Shown here: positions 1 through 6,809 of the stretch, in pieces
Layout of the letters: each line of letters begins with the position of its first letter
How positions within the stretch are numbered: position 1 is the first letter of the stretch
Assembly: GCA_028707375.1 (NCBI GenBank)
Contig: JAQWCB010000041.1
Span: forward strand, 1 to 7,612
DNA length: 7,612 bases
Source: Bacilli bacterium
GTDB lineage: Bacteria > Bacillota_I > Bacilli_A > RFN20 > CAG-288
Reading direction: 5' to 3'
Translations under genes and position numbers: made by a program
Notes under the pieces: generated by a model
Databases searched by the model: none
Told to the model about the DNA's origin: nothing
What the model saw: only the letters and a program-made list of their open reading frames with translations

Positions 1-799
1 AGGCCTTGGCAATGCCGAGAATATTATCGACATATTTGGGAGCAATGCCAGTATTCAAAGGAATGGCACTGGCCAAAGGTGAGGATGAAGTGACATAGGG
101 AAAAGTTCCGTGATCCAAGCACAACATGGCTCCTTGTGCGCCTTCAAAAAGTATTTTCTTTCCCTCTTTTATTTTTTGGTTAATGAGTTTGGAAGTGTCA
201 ATTATTTTATCCTTGAGCCGAGCAGCATATCCAACTAATTCTTTATATACATCCTCAATATCATACGTTTTCAATCCGTAACTGGACAATTGAAGATTTT
301 TAATTGGCAAAACAGTTTCGATTCGACTGTGAAGCGATTTGATATCTAAAAGTTCCCCCATGCGCAGGCCTTGTCTAGCGGCTTTATCGGCATAACATGG
401 ACCAATTCCTTTCTTGGTAGTACCTATTTTACCTTTTCCTAATTTTGATTCGATAGCTCCATCAAGATCAATATGATATGGCATTAAAATTTGGGCACGA
501 TCTGAGATGAATAATTTATAGTTAACAATTCCCGCCTTCTCAAGTCTATCTAGTTCGCTGAGTAACGCTTTAGGATTAATCACCAACCCGTTTGCTAAAA
601 CATTGATAGTCTTTTGTGAAAAAATACCTGATGGAACCAAACTCAAAGCAAATTTTTTCCCATCGCAAACAATGGTGTGCCCGGCATTATTACCGCCTTG
701 TGAGCGCACGACAACATCAGCCTTCTGGGCGAAGTAATCGGTGATTTTACCCTTTCCTTCATCGCCCCACTGGCTTCCTTCAATAGCTAAACGCAACAT
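1..799 (-). CDS. purA: Adenylosuccinate synthetase, N-terminal 266 residues (cut by left window edge)
   Basis: This cytosolic enzyme joins IMP and aspartate with GTP to make adenylosuccinate, the first committed step from IMP to AMP. I translated the minus strand from the ATG at 799-797 and found it open to base 1. The P-loop-like GSQWGDEGKGK lies at residues 8-18 and includes D13, the catalytic Asp of the family. NNAGHT at 37-42 carries the catalytic His at 41. TKKGIGPCYADKAARQGLR lies near 127-145. The signature FEGAQGAMLCLDHGTFPYVTSS lies in the last third. The family is about 430 residues long, so roughly 60% is here. The start is supported by agreement with the usual catalytic numbering and by an AGAGGGGG Shine-Dalgarno site 9 nt upstream. 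The gene is divergent from uppP. Identification is essentially certain; only the C-terminus is unseen. Confidence 0.97.
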   Translation of the reverse strand, partial: MLRLAIEGSQWGDEGKGKITDYFAQKADVVVRSQGGNNAGHTIVCDGKKFALSLVPSGIFSQKTINVLANGLVINPKALLSELDRLEKAGIVNYKLFISDRAQILMPYHIDLDGAIESKLGKGKIGTTKKGIGPCYADKAARQGLRMGELLDIKSLHSRIETVLPIKNLQLSSYGLKTYDIEDVYKELVGYAARLKDKIIDTSKLINQKIKEGKKILFEGAQGAMLCLDHGTFPYVTSSSPLASAIPLNTGIAPKYVDNILGIAKA

Positions 800-800
800 A

Positions 801-825
801 ACAAAATCCCCCTCTAAGATTTTGT
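801..825 (-). promoter_or_regulatory. Hairpin presenting the purA Shine-Dalgarno site in its loop
   Basis: On the minus strand a perfect 8-bp stem, ACAAAATC / GATTTTGT, encloses a 9-nt loop, TTAGAGGGG. Most of the purA Shine-Dalgarno sequence lies in that loop. The 3' arm ends one nucleotide before the ATG. The arms and loop are read directly. A role in setting translation efficiency or mRNA stability is inferred; with the site in the loop rather than the stem it may stay accessible. Confidence 0.45.
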
Positions 826-863
826 AATATAGGTTATTTAAATTTTTCCCTTATTACTTATTA

Positions 864-892
864 ATTTTAGCATTGAAGAAATCATTATTCAA
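864..892 (-). promoter_or_regulatory. purA promoter (sigma-A type)
   Basis: On the minus strand TTGAAT (892-887) and TAAAAT (869-864) are separated by exactly 17 bp, a close match to the housekeeping consensus. The predicted start near 857 would give a leader of about 57 nt. I saw no PurR-box pair (CGAA-type) and no purine riboswitch in that leader. Confidence 0.65.
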
Positions 893-895
893 TGC
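870..895. repeat. Perfect inverted repeat GCATTGAA-N10-TTCAATGC, candidate operator
   Basis: Two perfect 8-bp arms (870-877 and 888-895) are separated by 10 bp, a 26-bp dyad. It starts next to the purA -10 box, fills the spacer and covers most of the -35 box. It also lies just upstream of the putative uppP promoter. A dimeric repressor bound here would block purA transcription. The operator function is inferred; the regulator is unknown. Confidence 0.45.
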
Positions 896-903
896 GAATA
901 CAG

Positions 904-932
904 TTTATTTTATTTTTTGACTCTTGTATAAT
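904..932 (+). promoter_or_regulatory. Putative uppP promoter
   Basis: A consensus TATAAT -10 box lies at 927-932 and would start transcription near 939, leaving a leader of about 26 nt before the ATG at 965. The -35 box is poor: TTTATT at 904-909 with a 17-bp spacer. A TTGACT at 917-922 resembles a -35 element but is too close to this -10 box to pair with it. The -10 assignment is fairly good; the -35 assignment is weak. Confidence 0.45.
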
Positions 933-964
933 AAAGACATCACAAATTGAATATTGGAGATTTT

Positions 965-1912
965 ATGGATATTTTTATTAATTTTATTAAGGTTATACTC
1001 ATGGGAATTGTCGAGGGAATCACCGAATGGCTGCCAATTTCCTCAACAGGTCATATGATTATTTTGGAACAGTGGATTGGACTGGAAGATGTGATGGGAG
1101 CTAATCTGTGGGAATTTTTCTTGGTAGTTATTCAATTGGGAGCTATTCTTGCGGTTATTTTTAATTTCTTTTCGCGCCTGTGGCCCTTTGGTAAAAATAA
1201 ATCGCAAGAGGAGAAACGTGGCATTTGGTATACTTGGCTCAATATCGTAGTCGCCTGCATTCCTGCGGCTATTATTGGCTTTCTTTTAGATGATTGGCTG
1301 AATGCCAACCTATATAATTTTATAACAGTTTCGATAATGTTAATTTTTTATGGAATTGCTTTTATCGTTATCGAGGAAGTATTTAAGAAAAAGAAAGTTT
1401 CCTTCAAGATTGATGATGTTAAAAATATGTCGTGGAAAGTTGCTTTGATTATTGGCTTTGCGCAAGTTTTAGCTATGATTCCCGGGACTTCGCGTTCCGG
1501 TGTGACCATTTTGAGTGCGATGCTTCTCGGATGCAATCGCAAGACTTCTGCGGAATTCAGTTTCTTTTTATCGATTCCCGTCATGTTGGGAGCTTCACTT
1601 TTCAAAGGAATAAAATTTATTCATAGCGGCAGCTCAATCAGTGGAATACAAATTGCTTATATTGTTGTTGGATGTATAGTGGCCTTTGTTGTTTCTATTG
1701 TTGCAATCAGAATGCTATTAAAATTCATCAAAAAGAACTCCTTCATTGGTTTTGGCTACTACCGAATAGGATTGGGTGTCGTATTGATTGTGTACTATGT
1801 TGTATGCCTCAACACGGGAAATTCCGAGTTAGTTAATTCCTCAACCGATTTTATCACTCATAACTTCATTAGCTTGTCAAATTTAGCTAACATTCCAATT
1901 CTGTTGAAGTAA
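965..1912 (+). CDS. uppP: Undecaprenyl-diphosphate phosphatase (BacA/UppP family)
   Basis: This integral membrane enzyme dephosphorylates undecaprenyl pyrophosphate to undecaprenyl phosphate, recycling the lipid carrier for peptidoglycan and other wall polymers; overexpression gives bacitracin resistance. The first signature, EGITEWLPISSTGH, spans residues 17-30. The second, PGTSRSGVT, spans 173-181 and contains the active-site Arg at 177. I chose the ATG at 965 because GGAGA at 956-960 precedes it, and because E17, E21, S27 and H30 then fall on the same numbers as in the E. coli enzyme. A TTG at 947 would add six residues without a ribosome site. At 315 residues it is longer than the usual 265-285. 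The extra length is mainly a tail of about 35 residues after the last membrane helix (near 268-281). The gene is divergent from purA and ends just before a strong terminator. Confidence 0.96.
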   Translation: MDIFINFIKVILMGIVEGITEWLPISSTGHMIILEQWIGLEDVMGANLWEFFLVVIQLGAILAVIFNFFSRLWPFGKNKSQEEKRGIWYTWLNIVVACIPAAIIGFLLDDWLNANLYNFITVSIMLIFYGIAFIVIEEVFKKKKVSFKIDDVKNMSWKVALIIGFAQVLAMIPGTSRSGVTILSAMLLGCNRKTSAEFSFFLSIPVMLGASLFKGIKFIHSGSSISGIQIAYIVVGCIVAFVVSIVAIRMLLKFIKKNSFIGFGYYRIGLGVVLIVYYVVCLNTGNSELVNSSTDFITHNFISLSNLANIPILLK

Positions 1913-1950
1913 ATAGCAAAGGAAATAATATTCGTGAAGTAATTCAAAAT

Positions 1951-1983
1951 AAAAATTTGTAGCCAGGTGGTTACAAATTTTTT
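1951..1983. terminator. Rho-independent terminator, probably bidirectional
   Basis: A 12-bp stem (AAATTTGTAGCC at 1953-1964 against GGTTACAAATTT at 1969-1980, one G-T wobble) closes on the 4-nt loop AGGT. Flanking A and T runs extend the pairing and supply a U-tract on each strand. It lies between the convergent ends of uppP and the 2002-2514 gene, so it can serve both. Confidence 0.85.
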
Positions 1984-2001
1984 AATATATAAATACTCGA
2001 A

Positions 2002-2514
2002 TTAGTTATTGTTGTGAGCCAATGAATACAGAACTTTATTATCAGTACTTGGGGCGAAATCTGGATTTTCCATGCTGTCGATCTGGACTTCAAAATCGCG
2101 AGTAGCAACATGAACTAATTGATTATCGATAGAGGAATTATCCTTATAAAATTCTTCCCAATTTTCATGTGGTAAATGCAAGACTACGACACAAGCATTA
2201 TTCTTATATGTTTTTAAGCCAATAACTTTGAATCGTTCCTTTTGGGGAAATACCGCAAAATGCCGATTATTATTTGTTATATTTATTGGATGATTAGTAA
2301 AAATGTATAATCTAATCTTTCCTATCAGCGCTGAATTAGAACTACGCGGAATTGATAAATCCTGATCGAGTTGATAGATTAAATTCTGTTTGATACTTTC
2401 AGACATAAATTTTTTATACTCACCACCGATGTCATAATGAAAAAGTTCAATATCGGTATAAGTTAAGTCTTCAAGTTCTTGGCTGATGGGCAGTATGTCA
2501 ATTGTCGGATTCAT
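2002..2514 (-). CDS. Uncharacterised soluble protein, 170 residues
   Basis: I do not recognise this family. The start at 2514 is well supported by the AAGGGGAG Shine-Dalgarno site upstream. The protein shows no signal peptide and no membrane segment, so it is probably cytosolic. Its composition is rich in Asp, Glu and Asn. The middle and C-terminal half contain hydrophobic stretches typical of beta strands, such as GKIRLYIFTNH near 65-75 and ACVVVLHLPHENW near 107-119, which suggests a compact mixed fold. It is the last of four same-strand genes and starts 80 bp after the GT8 stop. I saw no terminator and no strong promoter in that gap, so read-through from the GT8 gene is likely. It ends at the shared terminator. 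That it is a real gene is fairly sure; its function is unknown. Confidence 0.8.
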   Translation of the reverse strand: MNPTIDILPISQELEDLTYTDIELFHYDIGGEYKKFMSESIKQNLIYQLDQDLSIPRSSNSALIGKIRLYIFTNHPINITNNNRHFAVFPQKERFKVIGLKTYKNNACVVVLHLPHENWEEFYKDNSSIDNQLVHVATRDFEVQIDSMENPDFAPSTDNKVLYSLAHNNN

Positions 2515-2594
2515 AACAGTTTCTCCCCTTTTAAATGTTTACTTTTGTTTTCTATTTATTATTTTAATATCTTTTAGCCACAATGGTTAATATT

Positions 2595-3443
2595 TTATTT
2601 AAATAATTGAGGATTTTTTTGGCGTTCACGGTTCATTACATCGTATATTTCATCAAAGTCATATATTTTTAATTTCTTATGAACTTCCTCAATTTGCCAC
2701 TGCTTGATGTTGTAGACATTAAATATAGGTTTCCACCACTTGACGCCTTTGCAAAAATGTTTGACGACAGTGTCACCTTTGATATTTCGCTGCTCGTTAA
2801 ATTTGTCAGGAAGAATCAATTTGTCTTGAACACAGCGATAGAGAGCGGTCTGATCGGGTAGCAAGCTTCGATGGGTTCTGATGTGCTCAAAGCACTTGGA
2901 GAAGAGATCTCTCTCCTTGATAAGTTTCATGTTGAGCAAGAGAACACCAGAATTGCAGTAATCGCGATTAATCCAAGTTTTTCCCATATAGTCTAAGGCG
3001 GCACCATATTCATATTTTGACATATCGATGTCGTAAAGCTCGGATATATCTTTGATGACCATAGTATCGATATCTAAATAGATACACTTGTCCTCGATAT
3101 CTTCGACTTTGTCCATAAATAGCCGAAGCATAGAATAAGGGGTGTAAATGGTATTGTCATTCTTTGTATTCTTAATGTGTTTCTCATAAAGGTCTTTCAT
3201 ATCAATAATTCTTACCATATTTTGAGGATTGAATTGTTTGATGTGCCGTTCGAGAATCTCTCTCTGTTGCGAAGTAACTGGAGTGAATTTCGGATCTTTC
3301 TCGGTTACATCCATGGTCAAAATGTTTATAGAAATAGGATGCATTGTTGTTTTTGCAACTGAATATGCTGACATAAAAATCCCGGCGAATATAACTGAAT
3401 TTCCAGCGTAATATATAGGAATTGTTTTTTTATAATCAATCAT
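2595..3443 (-). CDS. Glycosyltransferase family 8 protein (LgtC/GspA-like)
   Basis: GT8 enzymes are retaining, metal-dependent transferases that use nucleotide sugars such as UDP-glucose or UDP-galactose. The fold is clear from ordered motifs: an N-terminal strand IPIYYAGN at 8-15; the Mn-binding DxD motif as YLDIDTMV with D124 and D126; the sugar-pocket segment NSGVLLLN at 164-171; PDQTAL at 196-201; and KHFCKGVKWWKP at 228-239, whose H229 matches the third metal ligand. At 282 residues it is normal for the family. The Asp pair usual after the first strand (AADD) is AGN here, so nucleotide contacts may differ. It has no membrane segment. Its start overlaps the stop of the upstream membrane-protein gene by 8 nt, with AGAGG as ribosome site inside that gene, so translation is probably coupled. 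The acceptor is probably a lipid or wall glycan; the exact sugar cannot be told. Confidence 0.92.
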   Translation of the reverse strand: MIDYKKTIPIYYAGNSVIFAGIFMSAYSVAKTTMHPISINILTMDVTEKDPKFTPVTSQQREILERHIKQFNPQNMVRIIDMKDLYEKHIKNTKNDNTIYTPYSMLRLFMDKVEDIEDKCIYLDIDTMVIKDISELYDIDMSKYEYGAALDYMGKTWINRDYCNSGVLLLNMKLIKERDLFSKCFEHIRTHRSLLPDQTALYRCVQDKLILPDKFNEQRNIKGDTVVKHFCKGVKWWKPIFNVYNIKQWQIEEVHKKLKIYDFDEIYDVMNRERQKNPQLFK

Positions 3444-4650
3444 TTTTCTTACCTCTTTTCACTATTTTTCTCAGTTTTTCTTCATTTTCTCTAATTTTTT
3501 TATTGTACTCGAGAAGTTTTTGCTGCTCTTCAGGAGTCAATTCGTTATGACTACTTTCTTCCTTTTCCTCCGCCTCTTCGCTGTTATATTTAAGGTCTAA
3601 CTTAGCCGAGACACGTTCGCTTATAAAGTAGCCAAAGCAGGAAAGAATTGCGACTCCATAATAAGTTATCAATCGCCAAATGAGCATGCTGCTCATAGCG
3701 ATGGCACCCGTGACACCAGGAACGGTTGAAAATATTTTTTGAAAAGCAAATTCGATTCCTCCGGAAGCTCCTGGAGTTGGAACCCAAACCACAATGGTTG
3801 AAGCGAAGGAAGTCGCAGCCATAATATAGAAAATATACTGGTTGCACTGAGCGAGATAATCGGGCTGCAAGTTGGCGACCATAGCCATGATGATAAAGAA
3901 AGGAACGGCATAATATATAGCCATGGTCACGGCTTTAATCAAAAAAGTTGAGATGAATAAAAGCGGAGATTTAAGTAATTCCTGAGCAGCATTTTGAGCT
4001 GAGGAAAAATACTCACCAACCCTTAAGGCCTCCTTTTCTCCTTTTTCCTTTATCTTTTTCTTGTTGCGGGTAATCTTTAAGATCAGACGAATGCTCGCAT
4101 CGCGAAAGTGACGCGAATATGCCATGACAAAGAAAAGGACAAGAACCAAAAAATTAATAGAGAATCCAATGATAACAATCCAAGTCAAATTTGATATATT
4201 TTGAGTGAACTGACGATAGTAATACAAAGAAATGACAGCAAAAGTATTCGTCACTAGCATGAATACAATATAGTTCATCAATAGAATTCCGGTGGATTTA
4301 CGCACGGGAACACCTGTTTTTTTCATCGCATATGCTTGGAAAGGTTGCCCACCTGTTGCGAAAGGAGTGATGTCATTAAAAAAATGTTCAGTAGTTCCAA
4401 TTAAGTAAATACGCCAAAATTTCGCTTTTTTGTGAATATGTTTAGTCAAGATGCACAACGGGATAGGGTAAAGAATAAAATAGGCAATTACAAAGATGAT
4501 TGAAAACCAAATGTAATTTCCATTTGCCTGTCTTAATACATCTATGGTATCTTCAAAATCATTGAGACAAACAACCAAAGCTAGAACGGCAATGGTGATA
4601 ACTGATGCGAGAATAATATTTCTTAAAGTCTTGCGCTTCTTGTATTTCAT
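3436..4650 (-). CDS. LPG-synthase-TM / flippase-like domain membrane protein (YbhN/UPF0104-type)
   Basis: This 404-residue polytopic membrane protein belongs to the superfamily that includes the N-terminal flippase half of MprF. It lacks the soluble aminoacyl-transferase half, so it is not a complete lysyl-phosphatidylglycerol synthase. Helices are visible at about 11-29, 47-68, 121-143, 157-178, 231-256, 270-290 and 312-343. Signatures are ITPFATGGQP at 94-103, PTPGASGGIE at 291-300 and WRLITYY at 325-331. After the last helix comes a charged tail of about 55 residues (350-404), rich in Glu and Lys, that may form a coiled coil. A TAA stop lies just upstream in frame, so ATG 4650 is the first possible start. 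It has no Shine-Dalgarno site (see the promoter at 4659-4687). Coupling to the GT8 gene suggests the pair makes and moves a glycosylated lipid; this is inference. Confidence 0.88.
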   Translation of the reverse strand: MKYKKRKTLRNIILASVITIAVLALVVCLNDFEDTIDVLRQANGNYIWFSIIFVIAYFILYPIPLCILTKHIHKKAKFWRIYLIGTTEHFFNDITPFATGGQPFQAYAMKKTGVPVRKSTGILLMNYIVFMLVTNTFAVISLYYYRQFTQNISNLTWIVIIGFSINFLVLVLFFVMAYSRHFRDASIRLILKITRNKKKIKEKGEKEALRVGEYFSSAQNAAQELLKSPLLFISTFLIKAVTMAIYYAVPFFIIMAMVANLQPDYLAQCNQYIFYIMAATSFASTIVVWVPTPGASGGIEFAFQKIFSTVPGVTGAIAMSSMLIWRLITYYGVAILSCFGYFISERVSAKLDLKYNSEEAEEKEESSHNELTPEEQQKLLEYNKKIRENEEKLRKIVKRGKKND

Positions 4651-4658
4651 ATCAATTG

Positions 4659-4687
4659 ATTATATCAACTCTATTGTGATAAGTGAA
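4659..4687 (-). promoter_or_regulatory. Promoter giving a nearly leaderless mRNA for the 3436-4650 gene
   Basis: On the minus strand TTCACT (4687-4682), a 17-bp spacer and a consensus TATAAT (4664-4659) form a good promoter. The expected start near 4652 lies two bases before the ATG at 4650. No Shine-Dalgarno sequence lies in the usual window. The element is visible; the leaderless interpretation is inferred. Confidence 0.5.
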
Positions 4688-4707
4688 TATGATAATAGAG
4701 AATTGAT
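4664..4707. repeat. Imperfect inverted repeat overlapping the promoter
   Basis: CTCTATT (4669-4675) pairs with AATAGAG (4694-4700) across 18 nt. Beyond a 2-nt bulge, ATCAA (4664-4668) pairs with TTGAT (4703-4707). A further perfect 10-bp palindrome, ATCAATTGAT, lies at 4651-4660 between the -10 box and the start codon. No U-tract follows, so it is not an ordinary terminator. It could be an operator, a weak attenuator, or chance in AT-rich DNA. Confidence 0.35.
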
Positions 4708-4720
4708 CTACCTTTATTTA

Positions 4721-6403
4721 TTAATCGTCATCATCCTGATTGAGAAAGCGTTTGTCGTTGTTAATTAGTTTAGCTATGTTCGAACAATGGCTGTAGACCC
4801 TTTCGTAGCAATTGTTTATATCAACATAAACTAAAGAAATATACTGCATAGCATTACACTCTTTTTTACTTGTTCTTTCGTAGTGGCGCTCAGAAAAATC
4901 CTTGACGAGATGAACATATTTCCGTCGCAATTTGATAACATCCAAAGCCAAATCCTTATCATCTAATTCGTATACCTTCTTAGTCTTATTTAAGAGTTCA
5001 ATGGCATAGTCATTTTGAATGGTTATTTCCTGGCGCAAAGCCCCTTCAATTTTGTTTTTTCGCTCGATGGCTCCAGCGTAAAAATCAATCAAGTTTTCAC
5101 CATAGTCACCGATGCGTTCAATATCCTTGATAGCTCTTAAAGTTTGCCCATAGGTGCGCAAGTCGCCTTGGTTCAAATCACCTTGATCAGCTTTTAATAA
5201 ATATTCGTTCAACTGTCGATCGATGCGATCAATCGACTTTTCTAAATCGTGAATATAATCATCCGTTTCCTGATTCGGCTTATCTAAGTAACTTTGCAAA
5301 GCGGTAAACATCTTGATTGAAAAATCAAACATATCAAAGGTTGACTGTTTTGCTAGCTCAATTCCGGTGGAAGGAAATTCCTTGATGGTATTGTCATCTA
5401 ATTCCTTAATTATTATTTCGCTGTGTTCCTTAGAATTACCCTTGATGACCTTTTTAGCCAAGCGACACAAAGGGTTAATAAATGGAAATACAATTAGAGT
5501 AGTAGTTAGATTAAAAATAATATGGGAGACAGCAATTTGTAGTTTGGGATCCATGGACCAACTTGGACTATTCAGTAGCCACCCTTTAAAAATATAGATG
5601 ATAACCATGAATAAAAGGGCTCCGAGCACATTAAAAACAACGTGAACAAAAGCGGTTCTTTTGGCGGTCGGACTTCCTCCAATCGCTGCCAAAACAGCAG
5701 TGATGCACGTGCCGATGTTTGCTCCAAAAAGGATGGGAAGAACTCCGAATAAAGTCACGCCAGAAACAGTACTAACGGCATATATTCCTTGAAGCACACC
5801 GATGACAGCACTGGAACTTTGCAACGCAATCGTGGCAATAATTCCAACTAACAGTCCTAGCCATGGTGAATTGTTTAGCCCGATGAGCAAATCACTAAAC
5901 CACGCCTCGCTCGAAAGTGAACCCAAAGAATTTTCCATAATTACTAAACCAAAGAAGACACTGCCAAAGGCAACTAAAAATTCCCCAGAGTAAATCCATC
6001 TTTTACGCTTGGCAAGCATAATAATTAGTGTACCAATCAGTATGACAATAGGAACATATTCGGCAAAAGGAATAGAAATTAAGAAAGCAGTGATTGTTGT
6101 ACCGATATTTGCCCCAATAATTACCGCCACAGCTTGTGGAAGAAGCATAACGCCAGCTCGAACGAGCCCGATGACTAAAGCAGTGGTTCCTGAACTTGAT
6201 TGAATAATAGCTGTGAATCCAATACCAGCGGCAACACCCTTGATAGGCTTATTGGTAAACTTTGTGATATACTTGCGAAGTTTTTGACCGGCCCCTTTTT
6301 TAAGTACACTCGAAAGAAGGAAAATTCCATATAGGAATAATCCTAATCCGCCCAGCATTGTCGACCAAAACGCAAAATCTTGATAATTAGTTAAATAGTT
6401 CAT
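4721..6403 (-). CDS. Na/Pi cotransporter family protein with C-terminal PhoU-like domain
   Basis: This is a membrane symporter-like protein of the Na+/phosphate cotransporter (PNaS, NptA-related) group, expected to move inorganic phosphate with sodium. The membrane half (about 12-310) has the family's inverted duplication: QSSSGTT at 68-74 with GANIGT at 97-102, then QSSSAV at 195-200 with GANIGT at 227-232. From about 350 to 550 comes a helical PhoU-like domain with KDIERIGDYGENL at 426-438; a weaker second repeat is near 520-543. The protein ends in four Asp residues. At 560 residues it is normal for this bacterial architecture. The ATG at 6403 lacks a clear Shine-Dalgarno site, but residues 13-30 already form the first helix, so the start cannot lie much further in. 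It is first of four minus-strand genes; 70 bp separate it from the next. Ion specificity and direction are not shown by sequence. Confidence 0.93.
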   Translation of the reverse strand: MNYLTNYQDFAFWSTMLGGLGLFLYGIFLLSSVLKKGAGQKLRKYITKFTNKPIKGVAAGIGFTAIIQSSSGTTALVIGLVRAGVMLLPQAVAVIIGANIGTTITAFLISIPFAEYVPIVILIGTLIIMLAKRKRWIYSGEFLVAFGSVFFGLVIMENSLGSLSSEAWFSDLLIGLNNSPWLGLLVGIIATIALQSSSAVIGVLQGIYAVSTVSGVTLFGVLPILFGANIGTCITAVLAAIGGSPTAKRTAFVHVVFNVLGALLFMVIIYIFKGWLLNSPSWSMDPKLQIAVSHIIFNLTTTLIVFPFINPLCRLAKKVIKGNSKEHSEIIIKELDDNTIKEFPSTGIELAKQSTFDMFDFSIKMFTALQSYLDKPNQETDDYIHDLEKSIDRIDRQLNEYLLKADQGDLNQGDLRTYGQTLRAIKDIERIGDYGENLIDFYAGAIERKNKIEGALRQEITIQNDYAIELLNKTKKVYELDDKDLALDVIKLRRKYVHLVKDFSERHYERTSKKECNAMQYISLVYVDINNCYERVYSHCSNIAKLINNDKRFLNQDDDD

Positions 6404-6463
6404 CGATTTAATTTAACATGAACGGAACCAAATTTGTATATAAAATGTAAAAAATATTTGGCA

Positions 6464-6493
6464 TTTGTATTGAAAGTAACGAATGAATATCAA
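6464..6493 (-). promoter_or_regulatory. Possible promoter of the Na/Pi cotransporter gene
   Basis: On the minus strand TTGATA (6493-6488), an 18-bp spacer and TACAAA (6469-6464) give a tolerable sigma-A match and a leader of about 54 nt. The -10 box matches only 4 of 6 bases. No PHO-box-like tandem repeat was recognised. Confidence 0.3.
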
Positions 6494-6648
6494 TAGTAAA
6501 TAAAAGGTAAAAAAGTTGCATTAATTAAAGAAGAAATTTATCAATTATTTGCCTACATTAGATAGCAATATTGATATTCTTCAGCTTCATTTTTGTGAAT
6601 TAGATAAGAGGATGAATTTAATATTGCCGATGGCCTGAAAGGAGCGAT

Positions 6649-6789
6649 GTGTCAAATAAAGAGATTGGGTTAGAGTTATTTGGCTGTGAAAATTCTAGTG
6701 AAATCTTATTTATTCATTGCTTTTATGCAAATAATGTCTATAATTTTTATTGTAATTTAACGTATTCGTTTGAGCAAGCTAGAATATGA
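6649..6789 (+). CDS. Possible small ORF, 46 codons, unrecognised
   Basis: A GTG at 6649 follows an excellent AAAGGAG Shine-Dalgarno site (6638-6644) at a spacing of 4 nt and opens a 46-codon frame ending in TGA at 6787-6789. The peptide begins VSNKEIGLELFGCENSSEI, is rich in aromatic residues and Asn, and has three Cys residues. I recognise no family. An overlapping ATG at 6647 in another frame stops after eight codons. A 46-codon frame can arise by chance in AT-rich DNA, so the ribosome site is the only real support. It could also be the remnant of a decayed gene. Confidence 0.2.
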   Translation: MSNKEIGLELFGCENSSEILFIHCFYANNVYNFYCNLTYSFEQARI

Positions 6790-6809
6790 TACTTCTTTTT
6801 AAAAAAAAC

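Noticed and set aside
800..857. Purine riboswitch or T-box in the purA leader
   Set aside because: The leader is only about 57 nt and shows one local hairpin, too short for either structure and lacking a terminator stem.
917..922. TTGACT as -35 box of uppP
   Set aside because: Only 4 bp separate it from the TATAAT box, and no -10-like sequence lies 17 bp downstream.
947..964. TTG start giving UppP six extra residues
   Set aside because: It has no ribosome site, while ATG 965 follows GGAGA and puts the catalytic residues on the E. coli numbering (E17, E21, H30).
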